In this document: positions 20,422-29,822 of the stretch, in pieces
Layout of the letters: each line of letters begins with the position of its first letter
Position numbering within the stretch: position 1 is the stretch's first letter
Assembly (NCBI RefSeq): GCF_002858765.1
Contig: NZ_PJRP01000005.1
Coordinates: 258,863-322,862, forward strand
Source of the DNA: Cupriavidus pauculus
GTDB lineage: Bacteria; Pseudomonadota; Gammaproteobacteria; Burkholderiales; Burkholderiaceae
DNA length: 64,000 bases
Direction of reading: 5' to 3'
The notes under the pieces: generated by a model
Databases searched by the model: none
Seen by the model: the letters and a program-made list of their open reading frames with translations, nothing else
Told to the model about the DNA's origin: nothing
Program-made: the position numbers and the translations under genes

Positions 20422-21731
20422 CACGCCTTGCCTCCCATGGCCTTTTCGGCGGCCTTGAGGCCGCGTTTCAGGTCGTCGAGCAGGTCGTCCGGATCTTCCA
20501 GGCCGATCGACAGCCGGATCGTGCCTTCGCCAATGCCGGCGGCCTTCAGCGCGGCGGCGTCCATGCGGAAATGCGTGGTCGAGGCCGGGTGGATCACCAG
20601 CGAGCGGGCATCGCCCACGTTGGCCAGGTGCGAGAACAGCGACAGGCTCTCGATAAAGCGCTGCCCGGCCTTGCGGTCGGCCTTCAGGTTGAAGCTGAAC
20701 ACGGCGCCGCAGCCGCGCGGCAGTAGCCGTTTCGCCAGTTCGTAGTCGGGGTGCGATTCCAGTTCGGGGTAGGCCACCGATTCCACCATCGGGTGTGCGG
20801 CCAGGAACTGCACCACGCGGCGCGTGTTGTCGACGTGGCGGCTCATGCGCAGCGGCAGCGTCTCGATGCCCTGCAGCAGTTGCCAGGCGGCCATCGGATT
20901 CATGCAGGCGCCAAAGTCGCGCAGGCCTTCGCGGCGGGCGCGCAGCAGGAACGGCGCCACCGTGCTTTCCTCGGTGAACACCATGTTGTGGAAGCCCTCG
21001 TACGGCTCGGACAGTTCCGGAAAGCGACCCGAGGCCTCGAAATCGAACGTGCCGCCTTCGGCCAGCACGCCACCGATGGTGGTGCCGTGGCCGCCCAGGA
21101 ACTTGGTGGCCGAGTGGTAGAGCAGGCCGGCGCCGTGGTCGAACGGGCGCAGCAGGTACGGCGTGGTGAACGTGGAATCCACCAGCAGCGGAATGCGGTG
21201 CTCCTGGCCTAGCTGGGCGACGGTGGCGATGTCCAGCACGTCCAGGCCCGGATTGCCCAGCGTCTCGCCGAACAGCAGCTTCGTCTCCGGACGGATGGCG
21301 GCGCGCCAGGCGTCGATATCGCGCGGATTGACGAACGTGGTCTCGATGCCGAAGCGGCGCAGCGTGTAGTGCAACAGATTGTGCGAGCCACCATACAGGG
21401 CGGTGGACGCCACGATATGCGAGCCGGCGCCCATCAGCGTGGCCACGGCCAGGTGCAGCGCGGCCTGGCCCGAGGCCGTGCCGATGGCGCCGGCGCCGTT
21501 TTCCAGCGCGGCCACGCGTTCCTCGAACACGGCGACCGTGGGGTTGCTGATGCGCGAGTAGACGTGGCCGGCGCGCTCCATGTTGAACAGCGACGCCGCG
21601 TGCTCGCTGTCGCGGAATACGAACGACGTGGTCAGGTGGATCGGTGTGGCGCGGGCCCCGGTGGCGGGGTCGGGCGCGGCGCCGGCGTGCAGGGCCAGCG
21701 TGTCGAAGCGGCTGCCAGACGATGTGGACAT
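20421..21731 (-). CDS. metY: O-acetylhomoserine sulfhydrylase (MetY)
   Basis: A 436-residue PLP enzyme of the Cys/Met-metabolism class. It makes homocysteine directly from O-acetylhomoserine and sulfide. The PLP lysine lies in SATKFLGGHG; MetY-type segments include RISNPTVAVFEERVAALE, TALYGGSHNLL and FNLKADRKAG. The length and the N-terminal FDTLALHAG favour MetY over the shorter MetZ or MetB. The alpha/beta hydrolase gene overlaps its 3' end. I saw no SAM riboswitch in the 230 bp upstream. Confidence 0.92.
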   Translation of the reverse strand: MSTSSGSRFDTLALHAGAAPDPATGARATPIHLTTSFVFRDSEHAASLFNMERAGHVYSRISNPTVAVFEERVAALENGAGAIGTASGQAALHLAVATLMGAGSHIVASTALYGGSHNLLHYTLRRFGIETTFVNPRDIDAWRAAIRPETKLLFGETLGNPGLDVLDIATVAQLGQEHRIPLLVDSTFTTPYLLRPFDHGAGLLYHSATKFLGGHGTTIGGVLAEGGTFDFEASGRFPELSEPYEGFHNMVFTEESTVAPFLLRARREGLRDFGACMNPMAAWQLLQGIETLPLRMSRHVDNTRRVVQFLAAHPMVESVAYPELESHPDYELAKRLLPRGCGAVFSFNLKADRKAGQRFIESLSLFSHLANVGDARSLVIHPASTTHFRMDAAALKAAGIGEGTIRLSIGLEDPDDLLDDLKRGLKAAEKAMGGKA

Positions 21732-21965
21732 GGCGGGAAGGGGCCCGGTTGGCCGGGCCGCGTGTGGTTGTCTCCGACCGGCATCCTAGCATCATGCGCC
21801 ACACCGGACAGCCCGGGTTTTACCCGCCGGCTGGCGGCCCCGGGCCCGCCTGGCAGGCCTCTGGAGGCCGCGCCCGCTTTACTTGAGACGGCGGTTTGGG
21901 CTAGCATCGTCCATCAAACCTGAGCCACAGACCCTGCAATACAAGGCAGCCCCGGAGACACCATC

Positions 21966-22421
21966 ATGAAAGTCAGCGACATCCTGCAGATCAAGGGCAA
22001 CACGCTCTTCACCGTCACGCCGGATACGCCGCTGCAGCAGGCCATCCAGACCATGGCCGAGCACGACATCGGCTCGCTGGTGGTCATGGAATACGGCGAC
22101 CTCGTCGGCATGCTGACCTTCCGCGAGATCATCGAGGTGCTGGCCGCCAACGGCGGCACGCTGGGCACCGTGGGCATCCGCAAGGTCATGGACGACGCGC
22201 CGCTGACCTGCACGCCGGAAACCGACGTCAACGAGGTGCGCCGCATGATGCTCGAGCGCCACACCCGCTACCTGCCGGTACTCGAAAAACGCACGCTGAT
22301 GGGCGTGATCTCGTTCTACGACGTGGCCAAGGCCGTGGTGGAAGAGCAGAGCTTCGAGAACAAGATGCTCAAGGCGTACATCCGCGACTGGCCGGAAGAA
22401 AAGGAACAGCCGGCGCGCTGA
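21966..22421 (+). CDS. Tandem CBS-domain protein
   Basis: A 151-residue stand-alone CBS pair. The first domain covers about residues 5-65 (TPLQQAIQTMAEHDIGSLVVM) and the second about 75-135 (VRRMMLERHTRYLPVLE). CBS pairs bind adenine nucleotides or SAM and act as energy or metabolite sensors on a partner protein. Nothing nearby identifies that partner. It is divergent from metY and 150 bp upstream of the LplT-acyltransferase gene. Confidence 0.9.
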   Translation: MKVSDILQIKGNTLFTVTPDTPLQQAIQTMAEHDIGSLVVMEYGDLVGMLTFREIIEVLAANGGTLGTVGIRKVMDDAPLTCTPETDVNEVRRMMLERHTRYLPVLEKRTLMGVISFYDVAKAVVEEQSFENKMLKAYIRDWPEEKEQPAR

Positions 22422-22583
22422 GCCGCTGCGCCTCGTCCGGTGCCGCCACGGCGCCGGATTTCCCCGGCATCGGACTCCCACGAATCTGGGCCTCCCCTGT
22501 AGCCGATCCTGCCCGCTGCTGGCATGATGGCGGCGAACTGATGCCCCGGCGGGTCACCGGGGTCCACATCCTGTTTGCCATCG

Positions 22584-24488
22584 ATGAGCCAACAAAGCCA
22601 GTTTCGCCTGCTTGGCGTGCGCCGTTTCGCCCCGTTTTTCTGGACGCAGTTCCTGGGGGCCATGAACGACAACGTCTTCAAGGTCGCCTTTACCTCGCTG
22701 GTCACCTATCACGCCGCGCTGTTCGACGGCGTCGATCCCCATAGCGCCGCCTTCCTGATCTCCGCCATCTTCATCGCGCCGTTCGTGCTGTTTTCGGCCA
22801 CCAGCGGACAGATCGCGGACAAGATCGAGAAGTCGCGGCTGATCCGCCTGGTCAAGTCGCTGGAAATTGGCATCATGCTGCTGGGGCTGGCCGGCTTCTA
22901 CCTGCACAGCGCCACGCTGCTCTACATGGGCACGTTCCTGATGGGGCTGCACTCCACGCTGTTCGGGCCGGTCAAGTTCGCCTATCTGCCCCAGCACCTG
23001 GACCAGACCGAACTGGTGGGCGGCAACGGGCTCGTGGAAATGGGCACCTTCGTCGCCATCCTGCTGGGTACGCTGCTGGGCGGCGAACTGGCCGGCCTGG
23101 CCGGGGCCGATGGCAAGGTCGTGGGGCCGCTCTACGTGGGCATGATCTGCGTGGTGATCGCGCTGGCCGGACGCACCGTATCGCAGGGCGTGCCGGTGTC
23201 CCCGGCGCCCCAGCCCGACCTGCGCATCAACTGGAATCCGTTTACCGAGACCTGGCGCAACCTGTTGCTGGCGGGCCAGAGCCGTGTCGTGTTCCAGAGC
23301 CTGCTCGGTATTTCGTGGCTGTGGTTCCTGGGCGCTACCTTCCTGACGTCGTTCTTCAGCTTCGCCAAGGATGTGCTGGGCGGCGACCAGAACGTGGTCA
23401 CGCTGCTGCTGGCCGTGTTCTCGGTCGGCATCGGCATCGGCTCGCTGCTGTGCGAGCGGCTGTCGGGGCGTCATGTGGAAATCGGTCTGGTGCCGTTCGG
23501 GTCGATCGGCATGACGGTGTTCGCGGTGGATCTCTATTTCGCCACGCACGGCCATGCCACGAGCGGCACGCTCAGCGGCGTGGGCGGCTTCCTGGCGCAG
23601 TCGGGCCACTGGCGCGTGCTGATTGACCTGTTTTGCGTGGCGATGTTTGGCGGTTTCTATAGCGTGCCGCTCTATGCGCTGATCCAGAGCCGCTCGGCGC
23701 CGACGCACCGGGCACGCATCATCGCCGCCAACAACATCCTGAACAGTTTCTTCATGATCGCCGCGTCGCTGCTGGGCGTGTACATGACCCAGGCCGGCTA
23801 TTCGATTCCGCAGCTGTTCCTGGTGGTGGGGCTACTCAATGCCGTGGTGGCGGTCTATATCTATACGCTGGTGCCCGAGTTCCTGCTGCGCTTCATCGCC
23901 TGGCTGCTCGTGCATACGATCTACCGGCTGCGCCGCGTGAACGCCGAGCGGATTCCGGAAGAGGGCGCGGCCGTGCTGGTCTGCAACCATGTGAGCTTTG
24001 CCGATGCCGTGGTGCTGATGGCGGCCAGCCCGCGTCCGGTGCGATTCGTGATGGATCACAATATCTTCAAGGTGCCGGGGCTATCGTGGTTCTTCCGCCA
24101 AGCCAAGGCCATTCCGATTGCGCCGGCGCGCGAGAATCCCGAACTGCTGGCGCGGGCCTACGACGCCGTGGCGGCCGCACTGGATGACGGCGAACTGGTC
24201 TGCATCTTCCCGGAGGGCAAGATCACCGCCAGCGGCGAGATCAATCCGTTCAAGACCGGTGTCACGCAAATCATCCAGCGCACGCCGGTGCCGGTGGTGC
24301 CGATGGCGCTGCGCGGCCTGTGGGGCAGCTTTTTCTCGCGCAAGGGCGCGCCGGCCATGACCCGGCCGTTCCGGCGCGGCTTGCTGAGCAAGCTGGAACT
24401 GGTGGTGGGCGAGCCCGTGCCGCCCGAAGCGGCCACGCCCGAAAGTCTGCAACAGATGGTGCTTGCCCTGCGCGGCGACTGGAAATAA
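22584..24488 (+). CDS. LplT-like MFS transporter fused to a PlsC-type acyltransferase
   Basis: A 634-residue fusion. Residues about 1-420 are a 12-helix MFS domain resembling the lysophospholipid flippase LplT. Residues about 435-634 are a 1-acylglycerol-phosphate-type acyltransferase with NHVSFAD (H-x4-D) and FPEG motifs. In E. coli, LplT and Aas bring lysophosphatidylethanolamine inward and re-acylate it. The acyl-ACP synthetase part of Aas is missing here, so the acyl donor must be made elsewhere. ATG 22584 is preferred to a TTG nine bases upstream. The GST gene begins 2 bp after its stop codon. Confidence 0.9.
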   Translation: MSQQSQFRLLGVRRFAPFFWTQFLGAMNDNVFKVAFTSLVTYHAALFDGVDPHSAAFLISAIFIAPFVLFSATSGQIADKIEKSRLIRLVKSLEIGIMLLGLAGFYLHSATLLYMGTFLMGLHSTLFGPVKFAYLPQHLDQTELVGGNGLVEMGTFVAILLGTLLGGELAGLAGADGKVVGPLYVGMICVVIALAGRTVSQGVPVSPAPQPDLRINWNPFTETWRNLLLAGQSRVVFQSLLGISWLWFLGATFLTSFFSFAKDVLGGDQNVVTLLLAVFSVGIGIGSLLCERLSGRHVEIGLVPFGSIGMTVFAVDLYFATHGHATSGTLSGVGGFLAQSGHWRVLIDLFCVAMFGGFYSVPLYALIQSRSAPTHRARIIAANNILNSFFMIAASLLGVYMTQAGYSIPQLFLVVGLLNAVVAVYIYTLVPEFLLRFIAWLLVHTIYRLRRVNAERIPEEGAAVLVCNHVSFADAVVLMAASPRPVRFVMDHNIFKVPGLSWFFRQAKAIPIAPARENPELLARAYDAVAAALDDGELVCIFPEGKITASGEINPFKTGVTQIIQRTPVPVVPMALRGLWGSFFSRKGAPAMTRPFRRGLLSKLELVVGEPVPPEAATPESLQQMVLALRGDWK

Positions 24489-24490
24489 CG

Positions 24491-25267
24491 ATGATCACGC
24501 TGTTCACGTTTGGTCCCGCGTTCGGCCTGCCCGACGCCAGCCCGTTTGTCATCAAGGCCGAAATGCTGCTGAAGCTGGCCGGCCTGCCGTACCAGGTCAG
24601 ACGCGGCAACGTGCGCCGGGCGCCCAAGGGCAAGCTGCCCTACCTGGACGACATGGGGCGGCTGGTGGCCGATTCGACGCTGATCCGCTGGCATATCGAG
24701 AAGACGTACCACGTGGATTTCGACGAGGGCCTGACGCCCGCCGAGCGCGGTGCGGCCTGGGCGGTGGAAAAGCTGCTCGAAGACAATCTCTACTGGGCCG
24801 TGGCGCGCGTGCGCTGGCTGGAAGGCGACAACTTCGAGCGCGGGCCGGCGCAATTCTTCAACGTGGTGCCGGGGCCGCTGCGTGGCATGGTCAAGGCGCT
24901 GGTCAAGCGCCGCGTGCGCCAGATGCTGTGGTCGCAGGGCCTGGGGCGCCATAGTGTCGACGACATGACCGCGATCGCGGTGCAGGGCGTACAGGCCGTG
25001 GCCAACATCCTGGGCGACAAGCCGTACCTGATGGGAGATCGGCCATGCGGCGCCGACGCCACCTTGTTTGCGTTTGCGTCCAGCCTGCAGTCGCCGGTAT
25101 TCGAGACCCCGATCCGGGCGGCCGCCCAGTCGCACGCCAACCTGCAGGCCTACCTGGCGCGCATGCGGGCGCAGTTTTATCCCGATTTCGTGGGTAGCGG
25201 CGTGTTTGCACCGGATTTCGGCAAGCCGGCAGCCGGCGTGGGCGCCGCCGAGACGGCCGATGCGTGA
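24491..25267 (+). CDS. Glutathione S-transferase-like protein
   Basis: A 258-residue protein. The N-terminal thioredoxin-like domain includes GLPDASPFVIKAEMLLKLAG and KLPYLDDMGRLVADSTLIRWHIEK, matching the GST cis-Pro and glutathione-binding region. The C-terminal all-helical domain ends with DRPCGADATLFAFASSL. The layout resembles the metaxin/Fax-like GST branch more than classical detoxifying GSTs. It starts 2 bp after the LplT-acyltransferase gene, so one transcript is likely. Confidence 0.87.
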   Translation: MITLFTFGPAFGLPDASPFVIKAEMLLKLAGLPYQVRRGNVRRAPKGKLPYLDDMGRLVADSTLIRWHIEKTYHVDFDEGLTPAERGAAWAVEKLLEDNLYWAVARVRWLEGDNFERGPAQFFNVVPGPLRGMVKALVKRRVRQMLWSQGLGRHSVDDMTAIAVQGVQAVANILGDKPYLMGDRPCGADATLFAFASSLQSPVFETPIRAAAQSHANLQAYLARMRAQFYPDFVGSGVFAPDFGKPAAGVGAAETADA

Positions 25268-25350
25268 GGCATCGGCAGGCGCCAACGCGTCTGCCGGGCG
25301 CTAATGGCCGTACAATGTAGCCCGTCCCCCAATTCCTGCGCATTTCAACC

Positions 25351-26454
25351 ATGTCTGGCAATACCCTCGGCCTGCTTTTCACAGTCACCACGTTCGGCGA
25401 ATCGCACGGACCGGCCATTGGCGCGGTTGTGGATGGCTGCCCGCCGGGCATGTCGCTGACCGAGGCCGACATCCAGATCGATCTGGACCGCCGCAAGCCC
25501 GGCACGTCGCGCCATGTGACGCAGCGCCAGGAGCCGGACCAGGTGGAAATCCTGTCGGGCGTGTTCGAGGGCAAGACCACGGGCACGCCGATCTGCCTGC
25601 TGATCCGCAATACCGATCAGCGCAGCAAGGACTACGGCAATATCGTCGAGACTTTCCGTCCGGGCCACGCCGACTACACCTATTGGCACAAGTACGGCAT
25701 CCGCGACTATCGCGGCGGCGGCCGGTCGTCGGCACGCCTGACGGCGCCGGTGGTGGCTGCAGCGGCCATCGCCAGGAAGTGGCTGCGCGAGCAGTACGGC
25801 ACCGAGATCCGGGGCTACATGTCGCAACTCGGTGAAGTCGAGGTGCCGTTCACGGACTGGAAGCATGTGCCGGAGAACCCGTTCTTCGCGCCGAACGCCG
25901 ACATCGTGCCCGAGCTGGAAACCTATATGGATGCGCTGCGCCGCGATGGCGATTCCGTCGGCGCGCGCATCGAAGTCGTGGCCAGCGGCGTGCCGGTGGG
26001 CCTGGGCGAGCCGCTGTTCGACAAGCTGGATGCCGATATCGCGCACGCGATGATGGGCATCAACGCCGTCAAGGGCGTGGAGATCGGCGCCGGCTTCGAC
26101 AGCGTGGCCCAGCGCGGCACCCAGCATGGCGACGAACTGACGCCCGAAGGATTCCGCACCAACAATTCCGGCGGCGTGCTGGGTGGTATCTCCACCGGGC
26201 AGGACGTGACCGTGTCGCTGGCGATCAAGCCGACATCGAGCATCCGCACCGCGCGGGAATCGATCGACAAGGCCGGGCATTCGGCCAGCGTCGAGACGTT
26301 TGGCCGGCACGACCCCTGCGTCGGCATTCGTGCCACGCCGATTGCCGAGGCCATGCTGGCGCTGGTGCTGATGGATCATGCGCTGCGCCACCGCGCCCAG
26401 TGCGGCGACGTGCACGTCGAGACCCCGCGCATCCCGGCGCAGGTCAAATCCTGA
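25351..26454 (+). CDS. aroC: Chorismate synthase
   Basis: A 367-residue AroC, the last shikimate-pathway enzyme; it eliminates phosphate from EPSP to give chorismate, using reduced FMN. Recognisable motifs are [39 protein letters not shown] and [15 protein letters not shown]. The length equals the family norm. The start fits the family N-terminus MSGNTLG. The next MFS gene overlaps its 3' end. Confidence 0.98.
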   Translation: MSGNTLGLLFTVTTFGESHGPAIGAVVDGCPPGMSLTEADIQIDLDRRKPGTSRHVTQRQEPDQVEILSGVFEGKTTGTPICLLIRNTDQRSKDYGNIVETFRPGHADYTYWHKYGIRDYRGGGRSSARLTAPVVAAAAIARKWLREQYGTEIRGYMSQLGEVEVPFTDWKHVPENPFFAPNADIVPELETYMDALRRDGDSVGARIEVVASGVPVGLGEPLFDKLDADIAHAMMGINAVKGVEIGAGFDSVAQRGTQHGDELTPEGFRTNNSGGVLGGISTGQDVTVSLAIKPTSSIRTARESIDKAGHSASVETFGRHDPCVGIRATPIAEAMLALVLMDHALRHRAQCGDVHVETPRIPAQVKS

Positions 26455-27665
26455 GTACCGCTTCCTACCGGCCGGGGTCGATCGACCCGGCCACCTATTT
26501 CCGTTTCGGACTTTTCTACCTCGGCTACTACGGCTACGTCGGCGTCATCTCGCCGTATGTAAGCCTGTTCTTTGCCGATCGCGGCTTCTCGCCGGTACAG
26601 ATCGGCGTGCTGATGGCCTGCTTCCAGCTGAGCCGCATCGTCGGGCCCTATCTGTGGGGCTGGCTGTCAGATGTCACGCATACGCGCGTGAAGCTGCTGC
26701 GGCTGGCGGCCGTGGCGTCGCTGCTGGCGTTTCTGGTCGTGCCCGGCGTCCACAGCTATGGCGGCATGATGGCGATGATGATCGGGCTCAACCTGATTAC
26801 CAGCGCCATGTCGCCATTGGGCGATGCGCTGACGATTTCCACGTTGCGGCGCCATGGCGCGTTCGATCATCGCTACGGCCGCGTGCGCATGTTCGGCTCG
26901 GTGGGCTTTATCGCGTCCGTGCTGTTGGGCGGTGCGCTGTTCGAGCACTTTGGCATGCCGGCCTTTCCATGGCTGGCCAGCGCGATGCTGGCGCAGTTTG
27001 CCGTGGTGGTTTTCGGGCTGCGCGACGCCGAAGACGAGGGCCCGCGCGTGAAGCCACCGCCGGCGCTGCCGCTGCTGCGCCGGCCCGACGTGGCCTGGTT
27101 CCTGGCGTCGGCCTTCCTGATGATGTTTGCCCACGCGGCGCTCTACGTGTTCTATTCGCTGTACCTGGAGCAGCTGGGCTATAGCAAGATCGCCATTGGC
27201 GTGATGTGGACCATCGGCGTGGTGGCCGAGATCGTGTTCTTTTTCTACCAGGGGCGGCTGTTCGGCGCGCTGGCGCTGCGAACCATCCTGGCGGGCACGT
27301 TCGTGCTGGCCGCGCTGCGCTTCGGGGTGACCGGGTACTTCGCCCAGTACGCGTGGCTGATGGCCGCCGTGCAGATCCTGCATGCGGCGACGTTCGCCGC
27401 GCACCACAGCGCCAGCCTCAAACGCCTGCAGCGGTGGTTCGCCGGCCCGCTGCAAGGGCGCGGCCAGGCGCTCTATACCGGCATTTCCTACGGTCTGGGC
27501 GGCACGCTCGGCGGGCTGGTCATGGGGTGGACGTGGAAGACGCTGGCGCCGATGCACACGTTCGGCCTGGCGGCGCTGGCGGCCACGCTCGGGGCCGGCT
27601 GCGCGGTGATGAGCTTCCGGGGCGAGCGCCCGGAAGCCCACCCGGAAGCGGCGTCGCAGGCCTAG
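26400..27665 (+). CDS. MFS transporter, HcaT/PPP-like
   Basis: A protein of up to 421 residues with about 12 helices, beginning with [22 protein letters not shown] and showing [21 protein letters not shown]. This resembles MFS_1-like carriers such as E. coli HcaT, a putative 3-phenylpropionate permease. The only standard start is GTG 26400, inside aroC with a 55-bp overlap and a long hydrophilic extension. A CTG at 26451 sharing the aroC stop (CTGA) would give a more normal N-terminus. Its TAG stop shares the palindrome CTAG with the convergent gene's stop. Substrate unknown. Confidence 0.85.
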   Translation: MRRRARRDPAHPGAGQILSTASYRPGSIDPATYFRFGLFYLGYYGYVGVISPYVSLFFADRGFSPVQIGVLMACFQLSRIVGPYLWGWLSDVTHTRVKLLRLAAVASLLAFLVVPGVHSYGGMMAMMIGLNLITSAMSPLGDALTISTLRRHGAFDHRYGRVRMFGSVGFIASVLLGGALFEHFGMPAFPWLASAMLAQFAVVVFGLRDAEDEGPRVKPPPALPLLRRPDVAWFLASAFLMMFAHAALYVFYSLYLEQLGYSKIAIGVMWTIGVVAEIVFFFYQGRLFGALALRTILAGTFVLAALRFGVTGYFAQYAWLMAAVQILHAATFAAHHSASLKRLQRWFAGPLQGRGQALYTGISYGLGGTLGGLVMGWTWKTLAPMHTFGLAALAATLGAGCAVMSFRGERPEAHPEAASQA

Positions 27666-28765
27666 GCCAGCAAGCCAGCCACGCGCTCGGCAATCGCCAG
27701 CGACGACGTCAGCCCCGGTGATTCGATTCCGAACAGGTTGACCAGCCCCGGTACGCCATGCACCTGCGGGCCGTCGATGCGGAAATCGGCGGCCGTTTCT
27801 CCCGGCCCGCTGATCTTCGGGCGGATACCGGCGTAGCCCGGCTGCAGGGCGCCATCGGCCAGACCCGGCCAGTAGCGGCGCACCTCGTCGTAGAAGCTGT
27901 CGGCGTCGTGCGGCGGCACGCTGTATTCCATCTCGTCGATCCAGCGCACATTGGGGCCGAAGCGCGCCTGGCCGCCCAGGTCCAGCGTCAGATGGACACC
28001 TAGCCCGGCGGCCTCAGGCACCGGGTAGATCAGCCGCGAGAACGGCGCGCGGCCGGCCAGCGTGAAATAGCAGCCCTTGGCGTAGTACTGGCCGGGAATG
28101 TGTTCGGGCGGGATGCCCTCGATGCGGCGCGCCAGTTCGGGGGCGGTCAGGCCCGCCGAATTCACCACCGTGCGGGCCAGCAGCGTCGTTTCGCCATCTT
28201 CGCCGGCCACTTCGAGTCGAATGCCATCGGGCGTGACGGCGCCGGATACCACTGGCGACTGCACGGCCAGCATCGCGCCGGCCTGTTCCGCATCGCCCAG
28301 CAGGGCGGTCATCAGGCCGTGGCTGTCGATGATGCCGGTGGATGGCGACAGCAGGGCGGCGTGGCATTCGAGCTGGGGCTCCAGCGCACGCGCTTCGTCG
28401 CGCGTGAGCAGACGCAGGTCATGCACGCCGTTGGCCTCGGCCTTGGCGCGAATGCCCGCCAGCGTGGCCACCTGGGCCTCGCTGGTGGCGACGATCAGCT
28501 TGCCGCAGCGCTGGTGCGTCACGTGGTGGCTGGCGCAATAGTCATAGAGCATGGCCTTGCCGCGCACGCACAGCTCGGCCTTGAGCGATCCGGCGGGATA
28601 GTAGATGCCGGCATGGATGACTTCGCTGTTGCGGGCGCTGGTGATCGTGCCGAACGCGTTTTCGGCTTCGAGGATGATGACCTCGCGGCCCTGCTGCGCC
28701 AGCGCGCGTGCCACGGCCAGGCCCACGACGCCAGCGCCAATCACGACGCAATCCACGTTTTCCAT
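27662..28765 (-). CDS. FAD-dependent oxidoreductase, L-2-hydroxyglutarate oxidase (LhgO)-like
   Basis: A 367-residue DAO-family flavoprotein. The dinucleotide fold is [18 protein letters not shown], followed by [15 protein letters not shown], a strong LhgO/L2HGDH signature, and later [10 protein letters not shown] and [14 protein letters not shown]. The E. coli homolog oxidises L-2-hydroxyglutarate to 2-oxoglutarate and feeds electrons to the quinone pool. The GntR-family gene lies 43 bp upstream on the same strand and probably regulates it. Confidence 0.9.
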   Translation of the reverse strand: MENVDCVVIGAGVVGLAVARALAQQGREVIILEAENAFGTITSARNSEVIHAGIYYPAGSLKAELCVRGKAMLYDYCASHHVTHQRCGKLIVATSEAQVATLAGIRAKAEANGVHDLRLLTRDEARALEPQLECHAALLSPSTGIIDSHGLMTALLGDAEQAGAMLAVQSPVVSGAVTPDGIRLEVAGEDGETTLLARTVVNSAGLTAPELARRIEGIPPEHIPGQYYAKGCYFTLAGRAPFSRLIYPVPEAAGLGVHLTLDLGGQARFGPNVRWIDEMEYSVPPHDADSFYDEVRRYWPGLADGALQPGYAGIRPKISGPGETAADFRIDGPQVHGVPGLVNLFGIESPGLTSSLAIAERVAGLLA

Positions 28766-28808
28766 CTGTCTGCTCCTGTCCTGTTCGGTCTGTTTCGATG
28801 TCTGGTGT

Positions 28809-29534
28809 TCAGTCGGGACCCATCCCGAGTCCCATCCGCTGTGCGGCGGCGCTCAGGTGGGCCGATGCGGCGGCGCGCGCCGCTTCGGGGTTGCCGGCGG
28901 CGATGGCGTCGACCAGCGCAGCATGTTCGGCATCGGCGGCGCGTGGCGCGCCCTGGGCGGCGTGCAGCCGGGCGCTGTTTTCCCACGCATGCTGGCGGGC
29001 CACCAGCAGCTGCTGGCTGACGAAGTCGGTCAGGCCCGTGAAACACGGGTTATGCGCGGCTAGGGCGATGGCGTGATGGAACGCGATGTCGGCCGCCGCG
29101 GCGCTGGGGAAATCGGCGGCGTCGCGCTGCATGCTGGCCAGGGCGTCGCGGATCTGCTGCAGATCGGCTGCGGTCCGGCGCAGCGCGGCCATTTCGGCGC
29201 AGGCCGTTTCCACTACGCGCCGCAGCTCGAACAGTTGCGCCAGGGTCGGGCCGCCGTCTGGCGTGCTGGCCACGCGCCAGACCTGGCCGCCCGGCGTCTC
29301 CGACACGTAGGCGCCGGAGCCCTTGCGCGTGACCAGCACGCCATCAGCCTTGAGCAGGGCAATGGCCTCGCGCACGATGGGCCGGCTGACATCGAAGGTA
29401 TCGGCCAGCGCCGACTCGGCCGGCAAGCGCGCCCCGGCGGCAAAGCGCCCGGCGGCAATATCGTCGCGCAAGGTCTGGGCAATGCGGCTGGCAAGCGTGG
29501 CGGGGCGGGAAAGGCGGTCCATGGCGATCGGCAT
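28809..29534 (-). CDS. GntR-family regulator, FadR/FCD subfamily
   Basis: A 241-residue regulator. The GntR winged helix occupies about residues 10-75 ([27 protein letters not shown]), and the C-terminal FCD all-helical domain holds the metal-coordinating Asp and His residues ([10 protein letters not shown] and [11 protein letters not shown]). Such proteins are usually repressors relieved by a carboxylic acid. It is upstream of the LhgO-like gene, whose hydroxyacid chemistry suits such an effector. Starts at 29534 and 29522 are both possible. A GT-CTG-AC palindrome sits right at its start codon. Confidence 0.9.
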   Translation of the reverse strand: MPIAMDRLSRPATLASRIAQTLRDDIAAGRFAAGARLPAESALADTFDVSRPIVREAIALLKADGVLVTRKGSGAYVSETPGGQVWRVASTPDGGPTLAQLFELRRVVETACAEMAALRRTAADLQQIRDALASMQRDAADFPSAAAADIAFHHAIALAAHNPCFTGLTDFVSQQLLVARQHAWENSARLHAAQGAPRAADAEHAALVDAIAAGNPEAARAAASAHLSAAAQRMGLGMGPD

Positions 29535-29555
29535 GCTGTCAGGCTGTCTGACAGC
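29535..29555. promoter_or_regulatory. Probable GntR/FCD operator at the start of the regulator gene
   Basis: GCTGTCAG (29535-29542) and CTGACAGC (29548-29555) form an 8-bp perfect inverted repeat. Inside it TGTCTGACA (29545-29553) fits the FadR-subfamily pattern GT-N3-AC with flanking T and A. It abuts the regulator's start codon, which suggests autorepression. Binding is inferred. Confidence 0.55.
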
Positions 29556-29822
29556 TTTTCGTGGAGCACCGATTCTGCTCGGTCGATTGATAGCCGTCAA
29601 GCGTCGACGGAAAGGTCGGTGGCCGAATGGCGTAGACGCCACAAGGGGTTGTCCCGAATAGGGAACGCTACCAACGTGGGGTCAAGGTTCTGTCACATTG
29701 GTCGATAGCAGACGCATCAGGATCAATGTGTCCGCCATGGATCCGGGCGGGCAGCCATCCCTTACGATTTCCCGCGTGGGCGCGGTATGCGTCCACGCGC
29801 TTCATGGAAAGTCCCTTACGCC

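Noticed and set aside
20600..21804. Upstream extension of the alpha/beta hydrolase frame across metY
   Set aside because: The extension is Arg/Pro/Ala-rich and out of frame with metY, which is clearly real; the hydrolase starts at 20421.
21732..21965. SAM riboswitch upstream of metY
   Set aside because: No recognisable SAM-riboswitch core was seen; GC-rich hairpins there are non-specific.
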